DNA from: Candidatus Woesearchaeota archaeon
GTDB lineage: Archaea; Nanobdellota; Nanobdellia; Woesearchaeales; UBA11576
Direction of reading: 5' to 3'
Length of the DNA stretch: 58,452 nucleotides
NCBI GenBank assembly: GCA_018675335.1
Contig: JABGYH010000001.1
Coordinates: forward strand, 104,456-162,907
This document shows positions 17,927 through 26,824 of the stretch, in pieces. The notes beneath the pieces were generated by a model. That model was not told the origin of the DNA and searched no databases. It saw nothing but the letters and a program-made list of their open reading frames with translations. Position 1 is the first letter of the stretch, and the number at the start of each line of letters is the position of its first letter. The position numbers were made by a program, and so were the translations under genes.

Positions 17927-18973
17927 GTGCTCATGCAAAATATTCCAATAGATGTAATGAAAGGACAAACAATAGTATACGCAGGACGTATGAATTCTAG
18001 AAAAACGTTTTTTGCAATCGCACAAGCACTATCTATTGATTATTCAAGATATGGAATTTTAGCATTCACAAATAATGTTAATACTAGAGATCCAAAAGAT
18101 AAAATTAAATCAACTGGACTGATAGAATTTCCAGCAATTTGTATTGATGTTAAACACCCTGAACAAATGTTAGAAGAAGTTGCTAAAAAAAGAGCGCAAG
18201 GGGAACGTGTTGATGTAGGCATAATTTCAGAAGCAAACTTTTATGATTATAGATTAATTCCAGTGATAAATGCATTAACTGATGTTAAACAACCAGATCC
18301 ACTCATGCTTATTATTGAAGGACTTGATAGAACATTCAGAGGAGATATTTTCGGACCAATGGGAAGAGTTCTTGAAATGACAAATTATCCAATTAAACTT
18401 TCTGCAAATTGCGTTGTTGAAGTTGAGGGTGCTCAGTGCAGTAAACCTGATTCTGAAAATGCCAGAATATTAAGAATTGCAGAACATGGTTTTGATCCAG
18501 AGTTTGACGTTCGAGTTGTATTCTACAGAGGAAAAGACCGCGTCACTGATTGGAGATTTGCACATTATTTTGATCAAACAGTAAGACCAGAACCAACAAA
18601 TAAAGATGATGCTGATTGGGGATATGCAAATTGTTGTGCAAATTGTTTTGAAATTCCTGGAAAAAATTTAACAGATAGAGTTATGGAGTTATTACAATCA
18701 GAAAGAGGAAATGCATCAAAAGAGCATATTCTTTCAACCTTTGATCATCATTTAGAAAGACGATATATTGCAGCAGTTATGGAATTTTTAGTAAATGAAA
18801 GACGAGTAGTTTTTGATGGTGGCGTTTTTGAACCAACTCATTATGTTAAAGATCCTGCATCCGAGATGTTTATTCCTGCATATTCTGACGCATTCCCAAA
18901 AACAAACCCTGGAGAAGCTCAACAATATAGTTTTGAGAAAAATAAATTAATTTGGGTTCCAAAAGAAGATTAA
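17927..18973 (+). CDS. divergent thymidine-kinase-like P-loop protein
   Basis: A 348-residue protein starting at GTG 17927 or ATG 17933, with GAGGTGA 6 or 12 nt upstream. It follows the thymidine kinase (TK1) plan: GRMNSRKT at 20-27 as P-loop (TK1 usually has GPMFSGKT), IISEANFYD at ~96 for the Walker B DEAQF, and IIEGLDRTFRGDIFGPM at ~124 matching the GLDxxFxxxPF signature. A Cys-containing segment (SANCVVEVEGAQC) lies in the zinc-lobe position. A ~120-residue helical extension follows that normal TK lacks and may be a winged helix. DEAQ to SEAN changes the catalytic Glu region, so kinase activity is uncertain. Confidence 0.65.
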   Translation: MLMQNIPIDVMKGQTIVYAGRMNSRKTFFAIAQALSIDYSRYGILAFTNNVNTRDPKDKIKSTGLIEFPAICIDVKHPEQMLEEVAKKRAQGERVDVGIISEANFYDYRLIPVINALTDVKQPDPLMLIIEGLDRTFRGDIFGPMGRVLEMTNYPIKLSANCVVEVEGAQCSKPDSENARILRIAEHGFDPEFDVRVVFYRGKDRVTDWRFAHYFDQTVRPEPTNKDDADWGYANCCANCFEIPGKNLTDRVMELLQSERGNASKEHILSTFDHHLERRYIAAVMEFLVNERRVVFDGGVFEPTHYVKDPASEMFIPAYSDAFPKTNPGEAQQYSFEKNKLIWVPKED

Positions 18974-20110
18974 TTATTTTTTTGAAATAAATTTTTTTAA
19001 TGTTTTTTCTACTTTTTGAACTGTTTTATCCCAAGTAAAATTTTCAACTATGGTTTTTCTTGCATTTTTTCCTAATTGCATTCTTAATTGACGATCTTTT
19101 ATTAATTTTTTAAGAAATAAATTTAACTTATCAGAATTACCTTGTGGAAAAACAAGTCCATTTTCTCTATGTTTAATATATTCTTTCAAATAACCAACAG
19201 GAGTTACAATAACTGGAAGTTCACAACTCATGGCCTCCATAGTTGTCAAAGATGTTGTCTCAGTAAGTGAGGGCAACACATAAACATCAAATGCTTGATA
19301 ATATTTTAAAACATTACTAGTTGATCCAATTAAAATAATATCTTGCATATTTTCAAATTTTAACGGAACTCCGCCTCCAACTATAACTAATTTAGAGTTT
19401 GCATATTCAGAATTAAATTTTCTAAATGCACGATATAATGTATCAAGATCTTTTTCACGACCAATTCGCCCAACATACCCAATCACAAATTTATCTTCTT
19501 TTATCCCTATAAGTTTTTTAGACATTCTTTTTCCAGGCAAAGAATTAAAATGATCTACCTCAGTTCCTAAAGGTACAACAACCATATCAGAAAAAATAAG
19601 ACGTTTTTTAAGCATTTTTCTAACACCCGGATATGGAATCATTATCGCATCACATTTATTATACAAAAAAGGAACTAATGTTTGCATCAAATATTCTACT
19701 GGTTTTTTTAAATATTTCAAACTTTTTGAAAATAATTCCCATTCAATTGAATGTACATAAGAAAAAACTTTTTTATTATATCTTTTACCAAGTGCCATAC
19801 TCAATAATCCAATAGGCCCAATAGTTTGACTCCAAACAAGATCTGTTTTTTGAACATATTTTTTTATTAACCCGTGTTTGAATTTTGGCAACGTAAAATC
19901 TCCAACTCTAAATTTTGATAATGGAACTCTTACTAAACGCACATTTTTTATCTCAGGCATAACACCTTCAAATTTTGGACATATAATTGTTATTTCATAT
20001 TGTTTAGCTAATTTAGGAATTATATGTTGGAGAAATCTAGCAATACCATCCCACCGAGGAAGAAAACTATCTGTTGTTATCAACAACTTAGGCAATTTTT
20101 GCTCAGACAT
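18974..20110 (-). CDS. family 4 glycosyltransferase (GT-B fold)
   Basis: A 378-residue GT4-type glycosyltransferase. The N-terminal Rossmann domain starts LLITTDSFLPRWDGIARFLQHI (the usual acceptor-site Gly loop). The C-terminal domain contains VIGYVGRIGREKDLDTLYRAF and the EX7E donor-binding motif in PSLTETTSLTTMEAM at ~275-290. Such enzymes move a sugar from an NDP-sugar to a lipid or glycan. It follows the PIG-L deacetylase gene at 39 bp. The pair recalls GPI- or mycothiol-type routes, where a GlcNAc transferase is followed by a deacetylase, but the acceptor is not known. It abuts the TK-like stop with no gap. Confidence 0.88.
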   Translation of the reverse strand: MSEQKLPKLLITTDSFLPRWDGIARFLQHIIPKLAKQYEITIICPKFEGVMPEIKNVRLVRVPLSKFRVGDFTLPKFKHGLIKKYVQKTDLVWSQTIGPIGLLSMALGKRYNKKVFSYVHSIEWELFSKSLKYLKKPVEYLMQTLVPFLYNKCDAIMIPYPGVRKMLKKRLIFSDMVVVPLGTEVDHFNSLPGKRMSKKLIGIKEDKFVIGYVGRIGREKDLDTLYRAFRKFNSEYANSKLVIVGGGVPLKFENMQDIILIGSTSNVLKYYQAFDVYVLPSLTETTSLTTMEAMSCELPVIVTPVGYLKEYIKHRENGLVFPQGNSDKLNLFLKKLIKDRQLRMQLGKNARKTIVENFTWDKTVQKVEKTLKKFISKK

Positions 20111-20149
20111 TTTTTTTATTTCACCTTAAGTTTAAAAAACATAGATTTT

Positions 20150-20974
20150 TTATTTTATTTTCACAAACATTTCAGCATATCTTGTTTTATTTGAAAAACC
20201 ATACCTTACTGCCTTAAAAATAACCGTTGGCAATAATTGAACTAAAGCCATTTTTTGACTAGCAAAACATTTTAATGCTTTTATTTTGATACTAAAAGTA
20301 TCAGTTATATCAACATATAATTTTGGATTTTTTGAATTTCGAACATCTTTTGTCCAAATATTAAAAGTATAAATATCTCCTTTAAATTTTATTTTTTTAA
20401 TTGCTTTTAACACAGCAGTGTGAACTGCAACATGATCTTTATACAACATATCATCCATACTATGAGTAAATATTCGTTCAGGATCATATTTCATAATTAA
20501 ATTAGATATCCGTTCAATAACTTCTGGACGCGCTATTTCAGTTTTGAGTTGTAAATCTTTTAACCCCAAAAACATAGTTTCATCATACCCAATAATTTCT
20601 GCAGCAGCTTTGCTTTCAGCAACTCGCTTTTCCACAGTATATTTTTTTTTCATCCACCAATGACTTTGTTCCCCATAACTAAATATTATACAAACAGTAT
20701 ACTTACCTGTTTTTTTATATTTTGCAATAGCACCTCCAGGACCTAACACTTCATCATCAGGATGCGCACAAAGAACAAGTATGGTTTCTCTTTTAGACTT
20801 AGATTTATTTTCAGAACTAACTTTATTAGCCCCAGGTTTAGTTTTAGCGCTAATTTTATTGTTAGAACTAATTTTATTTTTAAATCTAGTAGATTCAGAC
20901 ATTTTTCTTAAATTTTTTTTGGAATCGGATTTAACTTTAGAAATTGAGTTTTGTTTTTCTGTTTCAACAACCAT
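20150..20974 (-). CDS. PIG-L/LmbE-family N-acetylglucosamine deacetylase
   Basis: A 274-residue protein. Residues 1-62 are a Lys/Ser/Asn-rich extension that is probably disordered. The PIG-L domain then begins ILVLCAHPDDEVLGPGGAI, whose His71, Asp73 and Asp74 are the zinc ligand and catalytic residues. A second ligand region, HSMDDMLYKDHVAVH, lies at ~190. The family removes acetyl groups from GlcNAc-linked substrates such as GlcNAc-inositol lipids or thiol precursors. Pairing with the adjacent glycosyltransferase supports work on one glycoconjugate. The basic extension is unusual for the family and could bind membrane or nucleic acid. Confidence 0.88.
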   Translation of the reverse strand: MVVETEKQNSISKVKSDSKKNLRKMSESTRFKNKISSNNKISAKTKPGANKVSSENKSKSKRETILVLCAHPDDEVLGPGGAIAKYKKTGKYTVCIIFSYGEQSHWWMKKKYTVEKRVAESKAAAEIIGYDETMFLGLKDLQLKTEIARPEVIERISNLIMKYDPERIFTHSMDDMLYKDHVAVHTAVLKAIKKIKFKGDIYTFNIWTKDVRNSKNPKLYVDITDTFSIKIKALKCFASQKMALVQLLPTVIFKAVRYGFSNKTRYAEMFVKIK

Positions 20975-21135
20975 CCTTAAATTTTCTCACATAACAATAA
21001 AATTAGCTATTAACACTTGCTTGACACAGAATTTTATTTAAATATTGCGTTTAATACAATTCAATAACTTACATAAACATACGCAAAATAAAAAATAATA
21101 ATTCCGCGCATAACAAAATAATAAAAGAATATGAG

Positions 21136-21226
21136 TGCGCCGGCTGGGATTTGAACCCAGATAAGTGGCTGCCTTCTCAAATGAATGATTGGAAGGCCAC
21201 TGTCATAGCCATTAGACCACCGGCGC
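21136..21226 (-). tRNA. tRNA-Gly(UCC) with 19-nt intron
   Basis: On the minus strand the acceptor gcgccgg (21226-21220) pairs with ccggcgc (21143-21137), and the discriminator is A. Anticodon stem gtggc pairs with gccac. The anticodon tcc is at 21193-21191. The T arm is ctggg-ttcaaat-cccag. An intron of about 19 nt (21189-21171) splits the loop after position 37. In the precursor, gccttc and gaaggc form an extended helix, as expected for a bulge-helix-bulge splice site. A TATA box (ctttataaatg) lies ~30 nt upstream of the 5' end. Confidence 0.9.
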
Positions 21227-21464
21227 GTAAAACCTAAGAAAAATCAAGACATTTATAAAGTTTTTGCGGATGATTGATCAAAATAATTAAACATCTCAAA
21301 AAATCAATAATTAACCTCATTAACACATATCCTCCAAAATACACATTACACAACCATTTCTAACTTTTTTCAGGAAAACTTTAAAAAGGAAAGGACATTT
21401 ATAAGGTATAATAATATAAAATATTAAAGTATTTTATAGTATATAATTTATGGGGTGGTATATT

Positions 21465-21701
21465 ATGCCAGGATTTGACCAAAGTCTAGATAAAGAAATC
21501 TTCGCAGAAGCTCTCGAAGTCGGAAATAGTAAACTTACTGTTGGCGTATTTGCTTATAATGAAAATGAACCTAAGCTTCAGATTACAAGGCAAAACAAAA
21601 CCAAAGCAGGCGAATTTACTTTTGCTCGATTAGGTAGACTTACTAAAGAAGAAATTAAAACAATCTTGCCTTTAATTCAAAAAGCAATTGAAAGTATGTA
21701 A
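21465..21701 (+). CDS. small protein, possibly PC4/YdbC-like ssDNA-binding
   Basis: A 78-residue protein from the ATG at 21465, chosen because GGGGTGG lies 8 nt upstream; the frame is open five codons further up. The pattern of four beta strands then one helix (SKLTVGVFAYNENEPKLQITRQ ... AGEFTFARLGRLTKEEIKTILPLIQKAIESM) fits the PC4-type single-stranded DNA-binding coactivator fold. The similarity is one of fold pattern, not of a decisive motif. A TATA-rich region lies upstream. Confidence 0.5.
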   Translation: MPGFDQSLDKEIFAEALEVGNSKLTVGVFAYNENEPKLQITRQNKTKAGEFTFARLGRLTKEEIKTILPLIQKAIESM

Positions 21702-21841
21702 GAAAATTATAAAAATATTTTTTTTATGAATTTAAATTACTAATAAGGTTAATACTTAGCGTAAGCTAATCTTATAAAATATTTTAATTTCAAATTCTAA
21801 TCAAACAGAATTAAACACAACACAAAAAAAATACTATCAAG

Positions 21842-22921
21842 TTATTTTGCATCAACTTGTTCTTTAATTGAAGCTAGAAATTTATCAAAATCTTTTTCTT
21901 TAACACAAGATCCACAAGCGTACTCATGTCCCCCACCATAACCTTCTACACCTATTAATGCTTTTTTCAGAATAGGAGGTATTTTTTTAGTTTTGATACC
22001 GCTACGAAGACTCATTTTAACTTCGCCATTTTTTATGCGACCTATAATCATCACATTTTTAGGAAAATTATACAAAAGCTCATTAGATAAATCTCCACTC
22101 ATACTTAATTGCCCACTCTCATAAACATATACTAAAAGTTTAGACTTTTCTTTTCTAAATTTATCAAGCGCATCAGAAAGCATATCTTGATATATTTTGT
22201 TTACAACATTATATCGTCTTATAACAAATTTTGCAGGAGGAGTAGTTGGTTCTAACAATTCATACGGAGACTCAATTCGAGTTAATACTTTAACACACTT
22301 CATAACTCCACGAGTATTTCCTTTTAAAATAAAATTCATAATTCGAATAACTTCACTTATTTTAGTATCAAATAATGCTTTCTCAGGACGTTTTATTCTA
22401 GGAGATACAAGCCCAGGATATTGTTTAGCTAACTCATCAAGTCCTGGTTGAATTGTCCAATCACCAATAAATCCTACTGCTGCAATCCACAAATCTTTTT
22501 TTCGTTCAGGATCTTGCACCACAACATCATAACATAATTTTGCTGCAGGAATATTATTATCAATATCTTTTTTTCGAGGATTATAATATTTAACTCCAGA
22601 AATTTTTTGAGGAGTGTGATGATCAATCCAAATAATTGGAATTTTTAATTCTTTAACAACAGTATCAACAAAATCTTGATCTAAATTAGGAATATCTAAC
22701 ACAAAAATTTTGTCAGGAACGTAATCTTCAACAATTTTTTGAAATCGGTCATTTAAAATTGGTTGTGCTTTTACACAAATACCTTTTCCTTCTTTTTTAT
22801 ATCTATAAAATAAAAGAAAACTACAAAGCCCATCCGTGTCATCATGAAAAAAATATAATGGACGATTACAAGAATCTAATTCGTCAAGAATTTCTTTGTT
22901 TTCTTTTGCAGTAAGAGACAT
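21842..22921 (-). CDS. DHH/DHHA1-family phosphoesterase (RecJ/GAN-like)
   Basis: Start placed at ATG 22921: a TATA element (ttttaaatag) at 22941-22950 lies within the alternative upstream extension, at leaderless spacing. The ~360-residue protein has FFHDDTDGLCS near residue 25, VLDIPNLDQDF near 90 and WIDHHTPQ (DHH motif) near 110, followed by a C-terminal DHHA1 domain with GYGGGHEYACGSC. Metal-dependent DHH enzymes cut nucleic acid ends or short oligonucleotides; archaeal relatives include the replisome nuclease GAN and RecJ-like proteins. Whether this one is a nuclease or a nano-RNase cannot be settled by reading. Confidence 0.85.
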   Translation of the reverse strand: MSLTAKENKEILDELDSCNRPLYFFHDDTDGLCSFLLFYRYKKEGKGICVKAQPILNDRFQKIVEDYVPDKIFVLDIPNLDQDFVDTVVKELKIPIIWIDHHTPQKISGVKYYNPRKKDIDNNIPAAKLCYDVVVQDPERKKDLWIAAVGFIGDWTIQPGLDELAKQYPGLVSPRIKRPEKALFDTKISEVIRIMNFILKGNTRGVMKCVKVLTRIESPYELLEPTTPPAKFVIRRYNVVNKIYQDMLSDALDKFRKEKSKLLVYVYESGQLSMSGDLSNELLYNFPKNVMIIGRIKNGEVKMSLRSGIKTKKIPPILKKALIGVEGYGGGHEYACGSCVKEKDFDKFLASIKEQVDAK

Positions 22922-23086
22922 TTTATTTATTTTACCTAACCTATTTAAAAAATTTCGCATTTGATCTACAAGCTAAAATCTAAAACTCACAAAATAAATA
23001 ACCTAAACCTATAAGTTAATACTTTAATTAAACTCATAAATCAATAAAATAAAAATTCAATTAATATAATTAAAATTATTAACAAT

Positions 23087-23836
23087 CTAAAATGGAACAA
23101 AGAATCCGCGGTCCTTTATTAAATATATGTTTTTATTTTTTAAACGATATAATCTTGCTGGTCGGTGAGCTCCCTCAATTTTTGTTTCATTAGTCTCTTT
23201 TAATATGGCCATTTGATTAAGCTTTTTCCTAAAATTTCGTTTATCTAATTCGCGACCATAAACAATTTCATATATTTTTTGTATTTCAGTTAATGTAAAT
23301 CGCTCAGGTAAAAATTGAAATCCAACAGTAGAATATTCAAATTTGTATTTTAATCGTTGCAATGCATAATTTAATATTTCTTTATGATCAAATGCTAATT
23401 CAGGTAAATCTTCCACCGAATGCCATTCCACTCCTTTAACATCAGTTGTAGGCCGCAAATTAACATCTTTTAAATTATCTTCGCCAAGCAAAGCATAATA
23501 TGCAACACTTATAACCCTAGTTCTAGGATCTCGCTTCACTTTTCCAAAACTGTATAATTGTTCTAAATAAACATTTTTAACACCAGTTTCTTCACTTAAT
23601 TCTCTCATCGCAGCTTCATCTAGACTTTCATTAATCCTAACAAAACCACCAGGCATCGCCCAACAATCAATAAACGGGTGTTCTCCACGTTTAACCAACA
23701 ACACCTTTAATTCATCATGTTGAATCGAAAATATAATTACATCAACAGTCACAGAAGGATGATTATATTCTGCAGGATTATAAGTTTTAAGAAATTCTTT
23801 TTCTTCAAGCATTTTTCGTTCAGATTTCTTTACCAT
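23087..23836 (-). CDS. nrtR: NrtR-type NAD-metabolism regulator (Nudix + winged helix)
   Basis: A 249-residue protein. Residues ~28-150 are a Nudix domain with an intact box (GGFVRINESLDEAAMRELSEETGV read as Gx5Ex7REUxEExGU). Residues ~165-235 form the characteristic C-terminal winged helix (FTLTEIQKIYEIVYGRELDKRNFRKKL ... GAHRPARLYRL). This is the NrtR architecture, a repressor that senses ADP-ribose or related NAD products and controls NAD genes in bacteria. Six NAD-related or co-regulated genes follow within 7 kb. A palindrome-like 13-mer lies between TATA and ATG, as for autoregulation. An intact Nudix box means hydrolase activity may also remain. Confidence 0.82.
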   Translation of the reverse strand: MVKKSERKMLEEKEFLKTYNPAEYNHPSVTVDVIIFSIQHDELKVLLVKRGEHPFIDCWAMPGGFVRINESLDEAAMRELSEETGVKNVYLEQLYSFGKVKRDPRTRVISVAYYALLGEDNLKDVNLRPTTDVKGVEWHSVEDLPELAFDHKEILNYALQRLKYKFEYSTVGFQFLPERFTLTEIQKIYEIVYGRELDKRNFRKKLNQMAILKETNETKIEGAHRPARLYRLKNKNIYLIKDRGFFVPF

Positions 23837-23847
23837 AACACCATATA

Positions 23848-23860
23848 GTGTAGATAATAC
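23848..23860. promoter_or_regulatory. candidate NrtR operator in the nrtR promoter
   Basis: The 13-mer gtgtagataatac has half sites gtgta and its near-inverse aatac. It sits between the TATA box (rc of atttatatat, 23861-23870) and the ATG at 23836. The position matches the operator-like 13-mers in the pncB and methyltransferase promoters, so binding would block transcription. Confidence 0.5.
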
Positions 23861-23999
23861 ATTTATATATGTTTTTATTTTAAAAATAAATATATTTTAA
23901 TTTAATAATAACCAGATTATAATTTAATTAAACCCGACAATCAAGCCCACTTAGTTAAATTTTAAAAAAAAATAAAAAAATAAAAAATTAAACTTGCAA

Positions 24000-24707
24000 T
24001 TAAAATAATTCTCCACTAACAACTTGATTTGTCGTTACAAATTTAACCCCTGCAGCTTTCATTCGTTCAATTGCGATATCACTTTCATTAGGCACTGCTC
24101 CAACCGCATAAATTGCGTCTTCAACAACATAAACATCAACCCCTCTTTGAGCAAATCCTTCTGCAGCAAAAATAACACAATGCGCAGTATAAACTCCATA
24201 AAGAATCATTGTTTTTTCTTTCAAATGTTCAGCAATTTCTTCAGCATTTTGATTACCATATTCTCCCGTGTCAGGATTAATAAATAAAGTCAAACTTTGT
24301 TTTTCTAAAACTTTTTCTCCAGGAGAATTTAATAAATCAGTCAATTCGTCAGACGAATATTTACTGCTTTCAACATGAACTGGATTTTTAGGAGTTGTTT
24401 CTTCAATGTTTTCCCAACCATAAGTTCCAGCCATACAATGCTCGCCAAATGGACCCCCATATTTAGTTAATTCAACTTCAACATGCGAATACTCCTCAGT
24501 TCCAAAATGTTTATCTCTACTATGATAAATTTCAATCCCATTTTGACGCGCATAATTAGTTAGTGATTCCAAATTAGGTCTCAGAGACTCTGCTCCAGGA
24601 ACAGAAAGAGCACCATCTTCCCTCATAAAATCATTCTGAGTATCCACATCATAAAAAACAATTTTTCCCGATTGTAAACCAATTTTATTTTTTTGTTCTT
24701 GTTTCAT
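24000..24707 (-). CDS. pncA: nicotinamidase (isochorismatase family)
   Basis: A 235-residue cysteine hydrolase that converts nicotinamide to nicotinate. The catalytic triad can be read: Asp in DVDTQNDF (~20-27), Lys in VLEKQSLTLF (~136) and Cys in YTAHCVIFAAEGFA (~174). Metal ligands lie in SRDKHFGTEEYSHVE (~62-76). Length is typical of longer PncA forms. It is the last gene of the pncB-nadE-nadM-pncA operon, 50 bp after nadM, with its own GGAGGG site. The operon context supports nicotinamidase over other isochorismatase-family functions. Confidence 0.85.
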   Translation of the reverse strand: MKQEQKNKIGLQSGKIVFYDVDTQNDFMREDGALSVPGAESLRPNLESLTNYARQNGIEIYHSRDKHFGTEEYSHVEVELTKYGGPFGEHCMAGTYGWENIEETTPKNPVHVESSKYSSDELTDLLNSPGEKVLEKQSLTLFINPDTGEYGNQNAEEIAEHLKEKTMILYGVYTAHCVIFAAEGFAQRGVDVYVVEDAIYAVGAVPNESDIAIERMKAAGVKFVTTNQVVSGELF

Positions 24708-24757
24708 TTTTATAACCCTCCAAAATAAGTCTAAATTAATTAAGTGTCATAGACAAA

Positions 24758-25753
24758 CTAACTCTTTTGTAAAAAAAAGTCATAACCAATACTTTTTGCG
24801 TAATCCCCAATAATTTCTCGATGATCAAAAGCAATATTTGACGGAAGATCGCTTAATTTAAACTTTTTAACTTCCAAAATATCATCATTTGGCTTAAATT
24901 CTCCTCGAGCTTTCGCAATTACAACATGCGAAATCATATGAACTCGCGAATCTCGATCAGACGCGCTATAACACCTAAATTGAGAAACATCATATCCTTC
25001 AACACTTCCTTCTTCACCTAGTTCTCTAACTCCTGCTCGTTCAATTGTTTCACCATAATCAATAAAACCCCCAAATAATGCCCAACCAACAGGATCATTT
25101 TTTCGATATCCCATCCAAATTGCAGGCGAATTATCAACTTCATCAGCAACAATAATATCCACAGCAGGTAATGGATTTTGATATCCCCCATGTTTTGAAG
25201 ATTCAACTAACTCATGCAATTCTTTAATTCGAGAAACACCATCCAAGTCATCAATAATTTCTTGCACCCCTTTCGAAACAAAATATCTCCAAGGAAGATC
25301 AAGTGCAATCATCTGCCTAACTTGAGTCCCACTAATATCAACACGCCTTTGCTGCTCCATGTGTTCAAACTCACGACCATAATTTGTAAAGCAATCATAT
25401 GTATAACCATTACCGCTAACAACAACAGTATTTTCTTCATTTACTTCAATGCCTGACAAAGCCAAAGTATCAATCACATGATTCGCATAATTAGGAGGAT
25501 CATTAATATCCGCAACACCACAAACAACAGATTCAATTGTTCGCTCTTTTAACATTGCCTTAACCATCTCCTCACGTTCAACACCAACAAATGGACTACG
25601 AAAACTCACCTTGTTACCATATTCTCCAACAACCCAAACAAGTTTATCAAAACCTGCTTCTTCTATTTGTTTAACAATATCACCATGGCCCACATGAGGT
25701 GGTCTTCCCCCTGCAACAATTAATGCTTGTTTTCCAGCGTATGTTTTCATCAT
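24758..25753 (-). CDS. nadM: bifunctional NMN adenylyltransferase / Nudix hydrolase (NadM-Nudix)
   Basis: A 331-residue two-domain enzyme. Residues 1-~180 are a nucleotidylyltransferase: GGRPPHVGHGDIV (HxGH) at ~15-27 and ISGTQVRQMI (ISSTxxR) at ~146. Residues ~190-330 are Nudix, with GGFIDYGETIERAGVRELGEEGSV nearly matching the box (the final Gly is Ser). The fused form is known in bacteria such as Synechocystis, where it makes NAD or NaAD and hydrolyses ADP-ribose. Its start overlaps the nadE stop as ATGA, with GGAGGGG inside the nadE tail, so translation is coupled. A second, single-domain NadM lies at 34313. Confidence 0.87.
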   Translation of the reverse strand: MMKTYAGKQALIVAGGRPPHVGHGDIVKQIEEAGFDKLVWVVGEYGNKVSFRSPFVGVEREEMVKAMLKERTIESVVCGVADINDPPNYANHVIDTLALSGIEVNEENTVVVSGNGYTYDCFTNYGREFEHMEQQRRVDISGTQVRQMIALDLPWRYFVSKGVQEIIDDLDGVSRIKELHELVESSKHGGYQNPLPAVDIIVADEVDNSPAIWMGYRKNDPVGWALFGGFIDYGETIERAGVRELGEEGSVEGYDVSQFRCYSASDRDSRVHMISHVVIAKARGEFKPNDDILEVKKFKLSDLPSNIAFDHREIIGDYAKSIGYDFFLQKS

Positions 25754-26733
25754 GTATCCCCTCCTGAAAAATATATAGTATTCGCACTTGGTTCTGGTTT
25801 TAATTTGAAACTTACTCGATCCACAAATGCAAAAACACCGTTCACACTTTCCTCAGTTATTAATGGACTATTATTAGCAGACTCAATTTGCACAGGAGTT
25901 AATCCGATTTTACGACCAGTTAACATCAAATCTATAGTCATATAATTTACATCATAACCAATTAATTTTGTTAATTCTCCTTCATCAGTATGCCCCTCCA
26001 TAAGTTCCGCACTAGGAATTCGATCAATAACTTCAGAAGGTAAATTTCTATGTTTAGCATATTGGAATTCAGAAGTTTTTGGTAAACTAACTATGGATTC
26101 AATATCAATTCCTCCTCGACCATCTCCTGCAGTAGTAAAATAAGCTAATTGTTGTTCAGTATCATTTGTTGTTCCACCAACAAGCAAACCATATTTTGCA
26201 GCAGCCCGTCTAAGAATTTTCATTCTTTGTCTCGCATGATCATTTCCAATTCTCATACTATTATCAGAATATCCAGTCCGTTGCCAACTTCCTTGTTCAC
26301 TTAATTGTTTATCAATTGAATCTTCAATTAAATTATCTGCTAATATTGCTAATTCAAATAATTCTTGAGGAACTACAGCATAAGAAACACCATATTGTTT
26401 TGCGACCATCTTACCAAAATCAATACTATCTTGACTTGTTTTTTCAGACGGAATTAATAAGCCCAATACATTTTCAGAACCGATTGCTTCAACACTTAAG
26501 TCAAGAACTAAACTCGAATCAAGTCCTCCGCTAAGTCCTAAAACATACCCTTCAATACCTGCCAAACTCAAATAATCTTTTAAAAATCCAGTAAATCTTT
26601 GCGTTAAATGATCTGCATCAACCTCATCAACTTTCAATAAACTCATAGGATCCTGGACATACTGTTGTTGTAATTCTTTCAAACCTTGTTCAGTTATGTT
26701 TTCTAAATCAACATTATAAATTCTTTTTTCCAT
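25750..26733 (-). CDS. nadE: ammonia-dependent NAD synthetase
   Basis: A 327-residue NadE without the glutaminase domain, so it should use ammonia. The PP-loop LSGGLDSSLVLDL is at ~65-77. ATP/NaAD-binding segments follow: LLIPSEKTSQDS, NDHARQRMKILRRAAAKYGLLVGGTTNDTEQ and YFTTAGDGRGGIDIESIVSLPKT. It amidates nicotinate adenine dinucleotide to NAD, the last step of the Preiss-Handler route. A GAGGT site precedes the ATG, 91 bp after pncB. The extreme C-terminus doubles as ribosome site for nadM. Confidence 0.93.
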   Translation of the reverse strand: MEKRIYNVDLENITEQGLKELQQQYVQDPMSLLKVDEVDADHLTQRFTGFLKDYLSLAGIEGYVLGLSGGLDSSLVLDLSVEAIGSENVLGLLIPSEKTSQDSIDFGKMVAKQYGVSYAVVPQELFELAILADNLIEDSIDKQLSEQGSWQRTGYSDNSMRIGNDHARQRMKILRRAAAKYGLLVGGTTNDTEQQLAYFTTAGDGRGGIDIESIVSLPKTSEFQYAKHRNLPSEVIDRIPSAELMEGHTDEGELTKLIGYDVNYMTIDLMLTGRKIGLTPVQIESANNSPLITEESVNGVFAFVDRVSFKLKPEPSANTIYFSGGDT

Positions 26734-26824
26734 TTTTTTTACCTCACATCAGTCTTAAATAATTTTGAATAATAACTCATAAACCAAAATAATTCCAAAT
26801 ACTTCTAAACCAGTTCATTCAATT

